Below are positions 10,184 to 19,335 of a DNA stretch of 64,000 nt, piece by piece (positions within the stretch are counted from its first letter, which is position 1; each line of letters opens with the position of its first letter). A program made the translations under genes and the position numbers. A model generated the notes under the pieces. That model had not been told where the DNA came from, did no database searches, and saw nothing but the letters and a program-made list of their open reading frames with translations. The stretch is from Bartonella sp. B1099 (lineage in GTDB: Bacteria > Pseudomonadota > Alphaproteobacteria > Rhizobiales > Rhizobiaceae): contig NZ_CALYLN010000001.1 in NCBI RefSeq assembly GCF_944801835.1, positions 186,001 through 250,000 of the forward strand, in the 5' to 3' direction.

Positions 10184-10437
10184 TAATCCCATAACCGTTT
10201 CACCATACTTTGGGGATTGTGAAGTGCAAATTCAGGCAGAATGACCGTTAAGCCTCGCGGTAAAATTGGACCATATTTGGCAATCTCTGGATTGGCTTCC
10301 AATGTGGCTTCTAAATAGCCGTTTAGTGCCCCAACTTGCGATCTGTCTCCTAACACAGCCATGGCATGTTGAAAGCAGAGGAGATCGAGACTCATATCCT
10401 CCAGCTCTACAACAACACGCTTTTCTGGTATCTTCAT
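10183..10437 (-). CDS. phage tail protein X (P2 gpX-like)
   Basis: This 84-residue protein has the compact LysM-like composition of P2 tail protein X: YLEATLEANPEIAKYG followed by LPRGLTVILPEF. In P2-type phages gpX is a small tail-assembly protein that sits between genes U and D in contractile-tail clusters. Here it overlaps gene U by ATGA at its start and gene D by TAATG at its end, so the three are translationally coupled. It looks intact. Confidence 0.75.
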   Translation of the reverse strand: MKIPEKRVVVELEDMSLDLLCFQHAMAVLGDRSQVGALNGYLEATLEANPEIAKYGPILPRGLTVILPEFALHNPQSMVKRLWD

Positions 10438-10880
10438 AGAGTTTGCCCCACCTGATATTGTCCTTGCGGTTTTCCGCCATTAAAAAAGGGTAAGAGACTG
10501 ATGGAATAGCGGATACGCTGGGATTGACCGGAGCGACTGATAAAGTCGTGGTCTTTCGTGATACTGGTGATCACCACGGGTCCATGGAGAAGGACACTAT
10601 AGGTGGTATCATTGATCCAACGAAGCATCTGGACCGGCTTTGCTCTTTTGATCGTTGTGGTGATGGCATCAATGGCTACACGATCACCAAATTCTTCTGG
10701 AAATAATACCCCGTGGATGGTTTTGGGATCATTGCCATAACCGGTAAATTGCAAACCAGGGGCCCCACCAAAACGCTCTAAGCAAACCCATGAGGCAGAA
10801 AACTCTTCCTCAAAAGATTGGAAGTTCAACCAGTCCACATAAAATTGATGCGGTCCCAACATCAGCAAAGGATCTTGCAT
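10434..10880 (-). CDS. phage tail protein U (P2 gpU-like)
   Basis: The start chosen is ATG 10880, which lies 3 to 5 bases after a strong purine-rich site (GGGGAGGGAG). An upstream TTG/ATG at 10925 has no such site. The 148-residue product (MLGPHQFYVDWLNFQ, GLQFTGYGNDPKTIHGVLFPE) matches P2 gpU-like tail tube terminator proteins in size and pattern. It is the first gene of the U-X-D-dnaB series. No head, sheath or lysis genes are visible, so this is a tail-cassette remnant or an isolated module. Confidence 0.75.
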   Translation of the reverse strand: MQDPLLMLGPHQFYVDWLNFQSFEEEFSASWVCLERFGGAPGLQFTGYGNDPKTIHGVLFPEEFGDRVAIDAITTTIKRAKPVQMLRWINDTTYSVLLHGPVVITSITKDHDFISRSGQSQRIRYSISLLPFFNGGKPQGQYQVGQTL

Positions 10881-11235
10881 ACTCCCTCCCCTTATTCTGT
10901 TTCTCGTATTATTCTGTCCTGCCATTCCTCTCTTGTTTTAATATACCCATGAATATTGGCATCAAAGCACATCTGACCATTAATAAAATATCATGAGGAA
11001 ATTCTCCGTGCCTTATAATATTGCACTAAATACGAAAAAGTATTTTTAACTATACTAAAAAATACATTATAAATTAAACTTAAATATTGCGTATTTAATG
11101 ATAAATTTAACTTTGACAGAGAAAAAAAAATAAATTATCAAAGCTATGAGTAATTAATGAAAAGCAATATCTATTTCTGTTCTTCTTTTGAAGAGTGCGG
11201 GGAATAATATTGGGGGCTTTAAAAGGAGAGTATTC
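10881..11235. other. divergent intergenic between tail gene U and autotransporter 1
   Basis: About 355 bases, very AT-rich from 11000 onward. It should hold the promoter of autotransporter 1 on the plus strand and of the tail cassette on the minus strand. No confident promoter boxes are called. Confidence 0.4.
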
Positions 11236-14200
11236 GTGTATAAAAAATCCCTTCTGTCATCTATAGCAACAGCAGCTATTGTGTTGTTTAATATCCAATT
11301 CAATGTTCATGCTGAATCTCTTGAAGTTTCTGGAGAAAAAAAAGAGATCAAAGATGCTACTTATGAGACTCTTCATGCTCTAAAAGACGGTCAAATTATC
11401 GGAACTGATTTGAAGATAACTGGAAATAAAGACACAAACTCAAGCTCAAACACAAACATTTACGTTATAAGCACTGAAGGTAAAGGCAGTTCAATTGAAT
11501 TAAAGGGCGATAACACAACCATTAAAGGAACGGATTCTGACATCCGTTTGGGTCTTGAAGTAAAAGATGACGCGATACTTCAAGTGACAGGGGGCACTAT
11601 TACGGTTTCTGACACTGGCGTTCACTTCTTAAACAGTAATAGCAAAGAAAACAAACTGGAAAATGTGACCATATCGAGTGGTAAAGATGATGCACCACTA
11701 CACGCTGGAATAAAAACTGAAAACAGTACCATCACTTTAGAAAATGTAAAAGTGACACAAACAAATAATGCCGTAGTTGCAAATAATAACTCTACAATAA
11801 CAATCTCTGGAGGATCATTTGAAACGCAAAAGCTAACATTAGGTGCTCTTAATGGCAGTACCATTACTTTAAACACCAACGTTCAAATTACATCCGAGAA
11901 CTCCGGACTTTATGCAAAAAACGGTAGTGCAATCAGCATGACAGGAGGAATAATTAAAGCTTCAGAAATTGGAGCGTCCTTCGAGAGCAGTAAAAGCGAT
12001 AACAACAAACTAAACGGTGTAACCATCTCAAGTAATAAAGAGGATGCACTACTAAAAAAAGGAGTATCTGCAGATAACAGTACAGTCGCTTTAACAAATG
12101 TAACTGTCTCTCAAGCAGTAAACGCCGTAGTTGCAGATAATGAATCTACAATAACGATCTCTGGAGGATCATTTGAGACGCAAAAGGTAACATTAGGCGC
12201 TCTTAATGGTAGCACCATTATTTTAAACAACAACGTTCAAATTACATCTGAAAACACTGGACTTTATGCAAAAGATGGTGGCGCAATCAGCATGACGGGG
12301 GGAACCATTAAAACTTCAGAGGTTGGTGCTGGCTTTGAAGGCAGTAACAACGAAAAAAATAAACTGGAAAATGTGACTATATTAAGTAATAAAGACGGTG
12401 CACTCCTGAACGTAGGAGTATCTGCAGATAAAAATAGTACAGTCGCTTTAAAAAATGTAACTGTAAAACAAGTAGAAAGCGCCGTAGTTGCCGATAATGA
12501 ATCTACAATAACAGTCTCTGGAGGATCATTTGACGCAAAAGAGGCAACGATATACGCTGGAAAAGGCAGCACTGTTATTTTAACTGACGTTACACAGATT
12601 ACATCATCTGAGAACGATGGGCTTCTTGCCGAAACAGGTGGCGCGATCAATATGACGGGAGGAACAATTAAAGCTTTCTATAATGGTGCTGACTTTGAAG
12701 GCAGTAACAGCGAAAAAAATAAACTGGAAAATGTGACTATATTAAGTAATAAAGACGGTGCACTTCTGAACGCAGGAGTATCTGCAGATAAAAGTACAGT
12801 CGCTTTAACAAATGTAACTGTCACACAAGCAGAAAACGCCGTAGTTGCAGATAATGAATCTACAATAACAGTCTCTGGAGGATCGTTTGATGCAAAACTA
12901 GCGACAATAGCTTCGCAAGGCAATAGTATCGTTACCTTAACCAACAATGCTCAAATTACATCATCTGAAAACACCAGTCTCCTTGCAAAAGAAGGGGGCG
13001 CAATCAGCATGACGGGGGGAACCATTAAAGCTTCAAATGTTGGTGCTACCTTCGAGAATAGTAAGAGAGAAGAAAACAAACTGGAAAATGTGACAATATC
13101 AAGCAGTAAAGACGATGCACGGCTAAAAGCAGGGGTATCTGCGGATCAAAGTACAGTCGCTTTAACAAATGTAACTGTCTCTCAAGCAGAAAACGCGGTA
13201 GTTGCAGATAATAAGTCTACAATAACAATCTCTGGAGGATCGTTTGATGCAAAACTAGCGACAATAGCTTCGCAAGGCAATAGTATCGTTACCTTAACCA
13301 ACAATGCTCAAATTACATCATCTGAGAACGATGGACTTCTTGCACAAAATGACGGTGCAATCAGCATGACAGGAGGAATCATTAAAGCTTCAAACGTTGG
13401 CGCTCATTTCGAGAACAGTAAGAGAGAAGAAAATAAACTGGAAAATGTGACAATATCAAGCAGTAAAGACGATGCGCTGCTTCTGAATGGAATATTAGCA
13501 GTCCAAAACAGTACAGTCGCTTTAACAAATGTCACCGTGACAAAAGCAAACAGCGCCATAATTGCAGATGATCAATCAACAATAACGGTTTCTGGAGGGG
13601 AATTTGACGCAAAAAAAGTAACTATAGGTTCTCAAGGAAACAGTATCATTACCTTAACCGACAATGCTCAAATTACATCATCTGAGAACGATGGACTTCT
13701 TGCACAAAATGACGGTGCAATCAGCATGACGGGGGGAAGCATTAAAGCTTTCTATAATGGAGCTACCTTCGAGAATAGTAAGAGAGAAGAAAACAAACTG
13801 GAAAATGTGACCATATCAAGCGTTAAAGACGATGCACGACTAAAAGCAGGGATATCTGCAGATCAAAGTACAGTCGCTTTAAAAAATGTAACCGTTACAA
13901 AAGCAGAAAATGCCGTAGTTGCCGATAATAAATCTACAATAACAGTCTCTGGAGGATCATTTGATGCAAAATACGCAACAATAGCTACGCAAAATAGTGG
14001 TACTATTATTTTAACCGACAATGCCCAAATTACATCATCTGAAGACACTGGACTTTATGTAAAAGATGGTGGCGCAATCAACATGACGGGGGGAAGCATT
14101 AAAGCTTTCTATAATGGAGCTAGCTTCGAGAATAGTAAGAGAGAAGAAAACAAACTAGAAAATGTGACCATATCAAGCGTTAAAGATGGAGATGATGCGC

Positions 14201-17058
14201 TATTACACTATGGAATAAAAGCAAATAAAAGTACCATCATTTTAAACAATGTAACCGTGACAAAAGCAGAAAGTGCCATAATTGCAGATGACCACTCGAC
14301 AATAACAGTCTCTGGAGGATCATTTGAAAGCGAAGGTGATGGAATATATGCAAAACAAGGAAGTTCCATTGCTTTAAACAACGCTACGGTCACGTCATCT
14401 TATGGAGATAGTGTCTATGCAGACGGTCCAGATTCAAAAATTATAATGGTAGGAGGAAGCGCAACTGCAAAAAGTAACAGTGCAGCATTATTGACAGAAA
14501 ACCAAGGACAGATCGATGCCACAGATGTTACGCTCACAACAAATGGCATAGGGACCGGCGCACTTGCGCTTGGTGAGAGCACAATTCAATTGCATGGCAA
14601 TACAACAATCAACAATACTTTAGACGGTCTTAGAACAGCTGATGGTGGTAAAATTACCGGTGAAAATTTAAATATCACCGGTGGAAAAGCTATCAATTCG
14701 GATCCCGACACAGAACGCTCTGGTCTAACGACAGAAGGCGCTGGAAGTGAAATTAACTTAACAGGCAAAACAATCATTCAAAATGTTGATGAAGGTTTTT
14801 ATGCAGACGGTGGAAGCAAGATCACCAGTGGCGATCTAGTAATGACCGCTGGTGAGAGCGAAAAAATAACCACTGCTGTAGGCTCTTACGAGCCTGAGAG
14901 CAAAATTGAATTAAATGGGAACACAACCATTAAAAGTTTTGATCTTGGTCTTGCTGCAGCTGGTGATGCCTCAATTATCATGAAGAATGGCACTAAAAAT
15001 GAAATAGACGTCAAAAAAGTTGCACTATCCGCAGCAGCTAGGGGAAAGATTGACCTAGCAAATACTGATGTAAAAGCAGAAAGCATAGGTATGCAACTAG
15101 TGGCTTTATCGAAAACCAATACAGATAAATTAGATGATCTACAAATAGATGGAAATAGCGAAATCAATCTGACCAATAGCAATATTCACGTTGATAATGG
15201 CACTGGAATTCTTGTTGGAGCTTTCGCCGCAAAAAGCATTGAAAATAGTCCTGCTCTATCAATCGGTACAATTAATCTTAATAATTCAAAAATCCACGCC
15301 GATATGTTATTAGATGATGGTATTTTTTGGGACAAAATTTCTGGCAACGATAAAAATTTCTGGAATGATGAAACCATGAAGAAGATCTCCAACGGTAGCT
15401 TCACATTAAATGCAGATCATTCCACTTTAGAAGGCAGAGCCAACATTGCACAAGAGAGAAACGTACACTTTAACCTAAAAAATGGTACACAATGGTTCTT
15501 AAAAAACAGCACACAAGAAAAAAATGCTGAGGGCAATTTGCTTGATATCGCTCAAAGATCGCGTTCTGATATTTCTGTTCTCGACCTCAATGACAGCTCT
15601 CTCATTTTTCAAGAGCCAACAGAAAATCATTACCACACATTGCATATAGGTTCAGGAAAACCAGATACCGAATCTGTTTATAATGCAACAGGCGATGCAA
15701 AAATTTATTTCAATACAAAATGGACTGATGGCACGCCAATCACAGAGCAAGAAACCGATCATCTTCTCATTCACGGCGATGTTTCAGGTTCCACAACAGT
15801 TTACATTCAAAGCGATTTAGGAGATAAAGAGAGTGTCATAAATGCTTCCGATCCTTCTAACATAGGCGGGCTTTCATTGATCCAAGTTTCTGGAAAGGCT
15901 GATGAAAATTCTTTCAAATTAGCCCATGGTTATATCACAAAAGGTGGAGCGCCTTATAAATATACGCTAACAGGTTACGGACCAGAATCAAGCTATGGCC
16001 AAGCGAATATTGAACAAAGTCTCTTTGATGAAAAGAATGAGAATTTCTGGGATTTCCGCTTACATAAAGAATTTCTTCCTGATTCAAAAGTAGAAGCACC
16101 TGTAGCACAAATGGCAAGCTATTTGGTCATGCCAAATGCTCTCTTCTATAGTGGATTGACCGATATGGCTGAACAAAACGCATTGTTGGCAAATATCAGA
16201 ACAGCGGTCATAGATAAAGGACAAGAAAAACAGAATGGCTTTTTCTTACACACCTATGGAAGCACAGGAACCTTCTCCTCTGAAAGTGCACCACGTCAAT
16301 ATGGTTATAGCGGTGCTGATCTTCGCTATGCCGCTCTACAAGGAGGGGTGAACTTCGCAACACTGGAAGGACATAATACCACAACACGTTTCGGTCTTTT
16401 AGGAACCTATGGACAGCTTTCCTTTACGCCAAAAAATATGCGAGATGCTGGAAAAAACACCGTTGATAAATGGTCCCTCACAGCCTATGGAACCATACAA
16501 TACGACAATGGCTTTTATCTTGATACGCTGTTATCCTATGGCTTCCTAAAAGGAGAGATCACCAATGCCCTCATTGGGACAACCGCAAAGTTGAAAAATG
16601 CCAAAATGTTGAACATCTCCACCACTGTTGGCAAACAATTTGCAACAGGAATTCAGGGTGTAACATTCGAACCGCAGGCACAACTTGCTTATCAACATTT
16701 GACGTTTGATACCATTGCAGATGCCGATAATTTTACCGTTGACATGCAAAATCCTCATCAATGGATGATCCGTATTGGCGGGCGTTTGACCAAAAGCATT
16801 TCCACTGAAAACAACCGTCCTATGTCTTTCTATGGAAAAGTCAACTTGATCAAAACTTTTAGGGATGATCAGTCCCTCCATATTGATAAGGATTATAAAC
16901 TTGATGCTATGGGATCTGCACTTGAAGGAGGGCTTGGCATCAACGCGCAATTGTCCACGAACCTCTCCCTTCATGGTGATGTGAGTTATCAACAAAAACT
17001 GCAAAAAACGGGTATCTCTGGAGCAAGTTTTTCAGGCGGAATACGCTATCAGTTTTAA
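11236..17058 (+). CDS. autotransporter 1 with eight tandem passenger repeats
   Basis: Start GTG 11236 is preferred over TTG 11188 because AAGGAG at 11223-11228 lies 7 bases before it and a signal peptide follows directly (YKKSLLSSIATAAIVLF...VHA). The 1940-residue product is a type V secretion protein. Its passenger is a beta-helix-like region with eight ~119-residue repeats opening with NKLENVTISS or a variant (about 11640-14500), each carrying STVALTNVTV, STITVSGGSFDA and GAISMTGG. A pertactin-like stretch follows, then a C-terminal ~300-residue barrel (FGLLGTYGQLSF, DKWSLTAYGTI) ending in ...GGIRYQF, with the expected terminal phenylalanine. It probably acts as a surface adhesin. The barrel closely resembles the four downstream genes. 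Confidence 0.93.
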   Translation: MYKKSLLSSIATAAIVLFNIQFNVHAESLEVSGEKKEIKDATYETLHALKDGQIIGTDLKITGNKDTNSSSNTNIYVISTEGKGSSIELKGDNTTIKGTDSDIRLGLEVKDDAILQVTGGTITVSDTGVHFLNSNSKENKLENVTISSGKDDAPLHAGIKTENSTITLENVKVTQTNNAVVANNNSTITISGGSFETQKLTLGALNGSTITLNTNVQITSENSGLYAKNGSAISMTGGIIKASEIGASFESSKSDNNKLNGVTISSNKEDALLKKGVSADNSTVALTNVTVSQAVNAVVADNESTITISGGSFETQKVTLGALNGSTIILNNNVQITSENTGLYAKDGGAISMTGGTIKTSEVGAGFEGSNNEKNKLENVTILSNKDGALLNVGVSADKNSTVALKNVTVKQVESAVVADNESTITVSGGSFDAKEATIYAGKGSTVILTDVTQITSSENDGLLAETGGAINMTGGTIKAFYNGADFEGSNSEKNKLENVTILSNKDGALLNAGVSADKSTVALTNVTVTQAENAVVADNESTITVSGGSFDAKLATIASQGNSIVTLTNNAQITSSENTSLLAKEGGAISMTGGTIKASNVGATFENSKREENKLENVTISSSKDDARLKAGVSADQSTVALTNVTVSQAENAVVADNKSTITISGGSFDAKLATIASQGNSIVTLTNNAQITSSENDGLLAQNDGAISMTGGIIKASNVGAHFENSKREENKLENVTISSSKDDALLLNGILAVQNSTVALTNVTVTKANSAIIADDQSTITVSGGEFDAKKVTIGSQGNSIITLTDNAQITSSENDGLLAQNDGAISMTGGSIKAFYNGATFENSKREENKLENVTISSVKDDARLKAGISADQSTVALKNVTVTKAENAVVADNKSTITVSGGSFDAKYATIATQNSGTIILTDNAQITSSEDTGLYVKDGGAINMTGGSIKAFYNGASFENSKREENKLENVTISSVKDGDDALLHYGIKANKSTIILNNVTVTKAESAIIADDHSTITVSGGSFESEGDGIYAKQGSSIALNNATVTSSYGDSVYADGPDSKIIMVGGSATAKSNSAALLTENQGQIDATDVTLTTNGIGTGALALGESTIQLHGNTTINNTLDGLRTADGGKITGENLNITGGKAINSDPDTERSGLTTEGAGSEINLTGKTIIQNVDEGFYADGGSKITSGDLVMTAGESEKITTAVGSYEPESKIELNGNTTIKSFDLGLAAAGDASIIMKNGTKNEIDVKKVALSAAARGKIDLANTDVKAESIGMQLVALSKTNTDKLDDLQIDGNSEINLTNSNIHVDNGTGILVGAFAAKSIENSPALSIGTINLNNSKIHADMLLDDGIFWDKISGNDKNFWNDETMKKISNGSFTLNADHSTLEGRANIAQERNVHFNLKNGTQWFLKNSTQEKNAEGNLLDIAQRSRSDISVLDLNDSSLIFQEPTENHYHTLHIGSGKPDTESVYNATGDAKIYFNTKWTDGTPITEQETDHLLIHGDVSGSTTVYIQSDLGDKESVINASDPSNIGGLSLIQVSGKADENSFKLAHGYITKGGAPYKYTLTGYGPESSYGQANIEQSLFDEKNENFWDFRLHKEFLPDSKVEAPVAQMASYLVMPNALFYSGLTDMAEQNALLANIRTAVIDKGQEKQNGFFLHTYGSTGTFSSESAPRQYGYSGADLRYAALQGGVNFATLEGHNTTTRFGLLGTYGQLSFTPKNMRDAGKNTVDKWSLTAYGTIQYDNGFYLDTLLSYGFLKGEITNALIGTTAKLKNAKMLNISTTVGKQFATGIQGVTFEPQAQLAYQHLTFDTIADADNFTVDMQNPHQWMIRIGGRLTKSISTENNRPMSFYGKVNLIKTFRDDQSLHIDKDYKLDAMGSALEGGLGINAQLSTNLSLHGDVSYQQKLQKTGISGASFSGGIRYQF
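11640..14500 (+). repeat. tandem coding repeat, about 357 bp x 8
   Basis: Eight consecutive units within autotransporter 1, each about 357 bp (119 codons), begin with codons for NKL(E/N)(N/G)VTI. Starts fall near 11650, 12007, 12360, 12720, 13077, 13434, 13794 and 14150. Some adjacent units share blocks with almost no difference (for example the SFDAKLATIASQGNS block near 12885 and 13240), suggesting recent duplication or gene conversion, while the outer units are more divergent. Confidence 0.9.
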
Positions 17059-17108
17059 GGCAAAACTTTAACAACAAGTGTATTGTTATTCTATACACTT
17101 CATCAAAC

Positions 17109-17140
17109 AAAAAAGGCAGCATATCATGCTGCCTTTTTTA
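17109..17140 (+). terminator. Rho-independent terminator after autotransporter 1
   Basis: Perfect 8-bp stem GGCAGCAT/ATGCTGCC (17115-17133) with a 3-base loop, preceded by A residues and followed by TTTTTT. It lies about 55 bases after the stop codon. Confidence 0.9.
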
Positions 17141-19222
17141 TTCTTAACACTCTTTCATTAAAAGATCGCTCGAATAACGTTGTTATTTATCCCCTTTTAA
17201 CATCATCTCCATCGAGATTCATTGATTTATAAGGTTGGATATTATCTTTGAAGCCTATCAGATTAAATGCGTTCATCTCCCTTAAACAAAATGGCATAAA
17301 GTGCTTCATCTCCAAGTGAAAGAAAAACGCTCAGAAAAAAACACCTAGAGATAACTATGTTCGGCCCAAATGTTATTGATAAATCTCGTTTGCTTCATAA
17401 AATCCCCTTCCCTTTTTCTCAAGAAAAAATGTCAGGGATTTTTATCGAGAATATCTCAACAACCCAAAATGATGAAAACCGAGACCTTTTAATAAAAGTA
17501 CAATTTCTCATAAAAGTGCACTTTTATGGACCAAAGCACCCTTTATTTCAAAGCTTTCAACATGAAGCTCTTTATAAATTGCCTTTTTCCACTTAAAATA
17601 GGCTTTTCTTTCTCTTTACACGAATTCTGCGGCATATTTTATTCGTGAATTTATCCATAAAGTTAAGAAAAATGCATTTTGAGAAAATAGACAGATAACA
17701 ATATCTAAAAAGATAATAATAAAAAGCTCTTTCTTCGCCCCCTTGCTCTGTTGATACCCTCTATTCTTTCAATCAACGAGCTTATTACACCATCTATAAA
17801 GCTTCATTGATACTTTCCTGTAGCATTTTAGGTAAACAATTTTGAGAAAGCTCATCCTTCTCATTCCAAGCTCATCTCACTGAAAGAAAATAAACGATGG
17901 GAAAACGATCAAAATCAGTATAATAGAAATAAGTTTTTGAAGCGCAATATGATGTTATCATATCTTAAGAGATACTGTAAAAGCAGTCCCTGTTTATTCT
18001 ATTTTCTTTATTTTTTAACAAACAACGCTATTTTTCTAATAGTTTATTAAGCAGTAAGACTATTAAAATTTATAAAATAGTAATATATTTAATCTATAAT
18101 AAAAAAATATAATATTAAAATAAATAAAATTATAATAAACTCAACAATATTGTTGATATTTTATTTTAAAATAAAAAATATAATTCAAGATAAAATATAT
18201 ATTGTTATTTTTAAACATAAACAGAAAATATTTTTAGCTAAAAATATTTTATCGGGCATAATAGCTGTAAAAATTTTACGATTTTCCACCTATCATGCTG
18301 AAATGAAATCCCTTAAAATTTTTGGTGCAAAAAACATATCCCATAGAACTTATGCAATACCTCCTACAAAACATGATAAAAAAAATCATCGACAAATATT
18401 TAATCATAACGAGAGAACAAACTGCTTTCTCTAAAAATACTTCTACAGCTGCCAAAACTGAAGGAATGAACAGGGCAATTAAATGACTAAAGAGCATTAT
18501 TATTTATAATAATATAATACAGCTCATTGATTTATAAAGAATATTTACTGTTTTCCTGTTGAAGAGGCATACCCAATACCGTAAGAAACTTTCTCATTCC
18601 CCCCTGTTCCACGTTGAATCAATCAAACCTCTGTCTCTTGCACCTTACAAGCAGGTGAACCATGTGGAAAAAAATTAAGAAAAGCCTAAAATAACCTTTT
18701 TATGAACCGTCTCAAGCACCAAAGGCTGTTTTGCAATATTAAGGGCTGGTAAAATATGCAATGGAGTTGCTCTTTTATCAAAAGGCACCTGCTTCCTCCT
18801 TCACAAGCATAAAGAGGATGGAGCTCACAAGCTTTATCGCTATACCATTCACGAGTGCCGTCGCAAAATGCGCTATGATGCCTTAGAAAATGAGCGTTGG
18901 AGCTTTAAAAAAGATCTCTTTGAAGAACCCCAATATCCCCCTCATTTCTTTTTATAGCATATTTTCTCCTAGAGTAGAGAAAATAGACTAAGATTTTTTC
19001 TGAGTACCGAAAACAATCCATATCAATGCTATAGAGCTTTTATAATGATTATCCTGAAGTACCAATTTTTAAATAGCGTGTTTTAAATAGCTCCATTGTG
19101 GTTTTAGCATAAGCTTATCAAGCTAGATTTTATGAAATCCATTATTTCATTTGCTTTTTATGATCAATGAAAAAAGCTTTTCTGAAGCAAAACTTCAAAT
19201 GATAGAGAACACTACAATATAG
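17141..19222. other. gene-poor spacer with an integrase fragment
   Basis: About 2 kb between autotransporters 1 and 2. Short plus-strand frames (17357-17596, 18150-18434) lack ribosome-binding sites and family resemblance. The region 18000-18260 is extremely AT-rich. The only recognisable coding debris is the integrase piece at 18800-18915. Confidence 0.5.
18800..18915 (+). pseudogene. tyrosine integrase N-terminal fragment
   Basis: Translation gives DGAHKLYRYTIHECRRKM followed by RYDALENERWSFKK. It lines up with GGAQWLYRYTIHGRRREM at 30380-30430 in the larger integrase remnant, then loses similarity. This is the DUF4102-type arm-binding start of a phage or island integrase. No other part of the gene is present. 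Confidence 0.65.
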
Positions 19223-19335
19223 TTTGTTTTGTTATTTACAATAAAAACATAATGATATAAAAAGCTGATTGGGTACTTGCGCCATCAGGGGAATGAAGTA
19301 AGCATCAAAGCATACCAAATACTAAAGGCATATCT
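19223..19335 (+). promoter_or_regulatory. shared autotransporter upstream region, copy A
   Basis: This ~113-bp segment is repeated almost base for base at 22378-22490, at the same distance from each start codon. It contains TTTGTTATTTACAATAAAA and CATAATGATATAAAA, which could supply -35 (TTTACA) and -10 (TATAAA or CATAAT) elements. A diverged version of the first half lies at about 26888-26925 before autotransporter 5. The conservation suggests common regulation of these genes. Confidence 0.6.

Noticed and set aside
11640-14500. Regularly spaced repeats that could suggest a CRISPR array
   Set aside because: Units are ~357 bp, coding and in frame within an autotransporter, without short repeat-spacer structure.
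11622-15404. Several minus-strand reading frames of 60-130 codons opposite autotransporter 1
   Set aside because: They mirror the tandem coding repeats, have Ser/Val/Thr-biased composition expected of antisense frames, and lack ribosome-binding sites.
18150-18434. 94-codon Lys/Ile-rich plus-strand frame
   Set aside because: Composition simply reflects extreme AT content; no ribosome-binding site or family resemblance.
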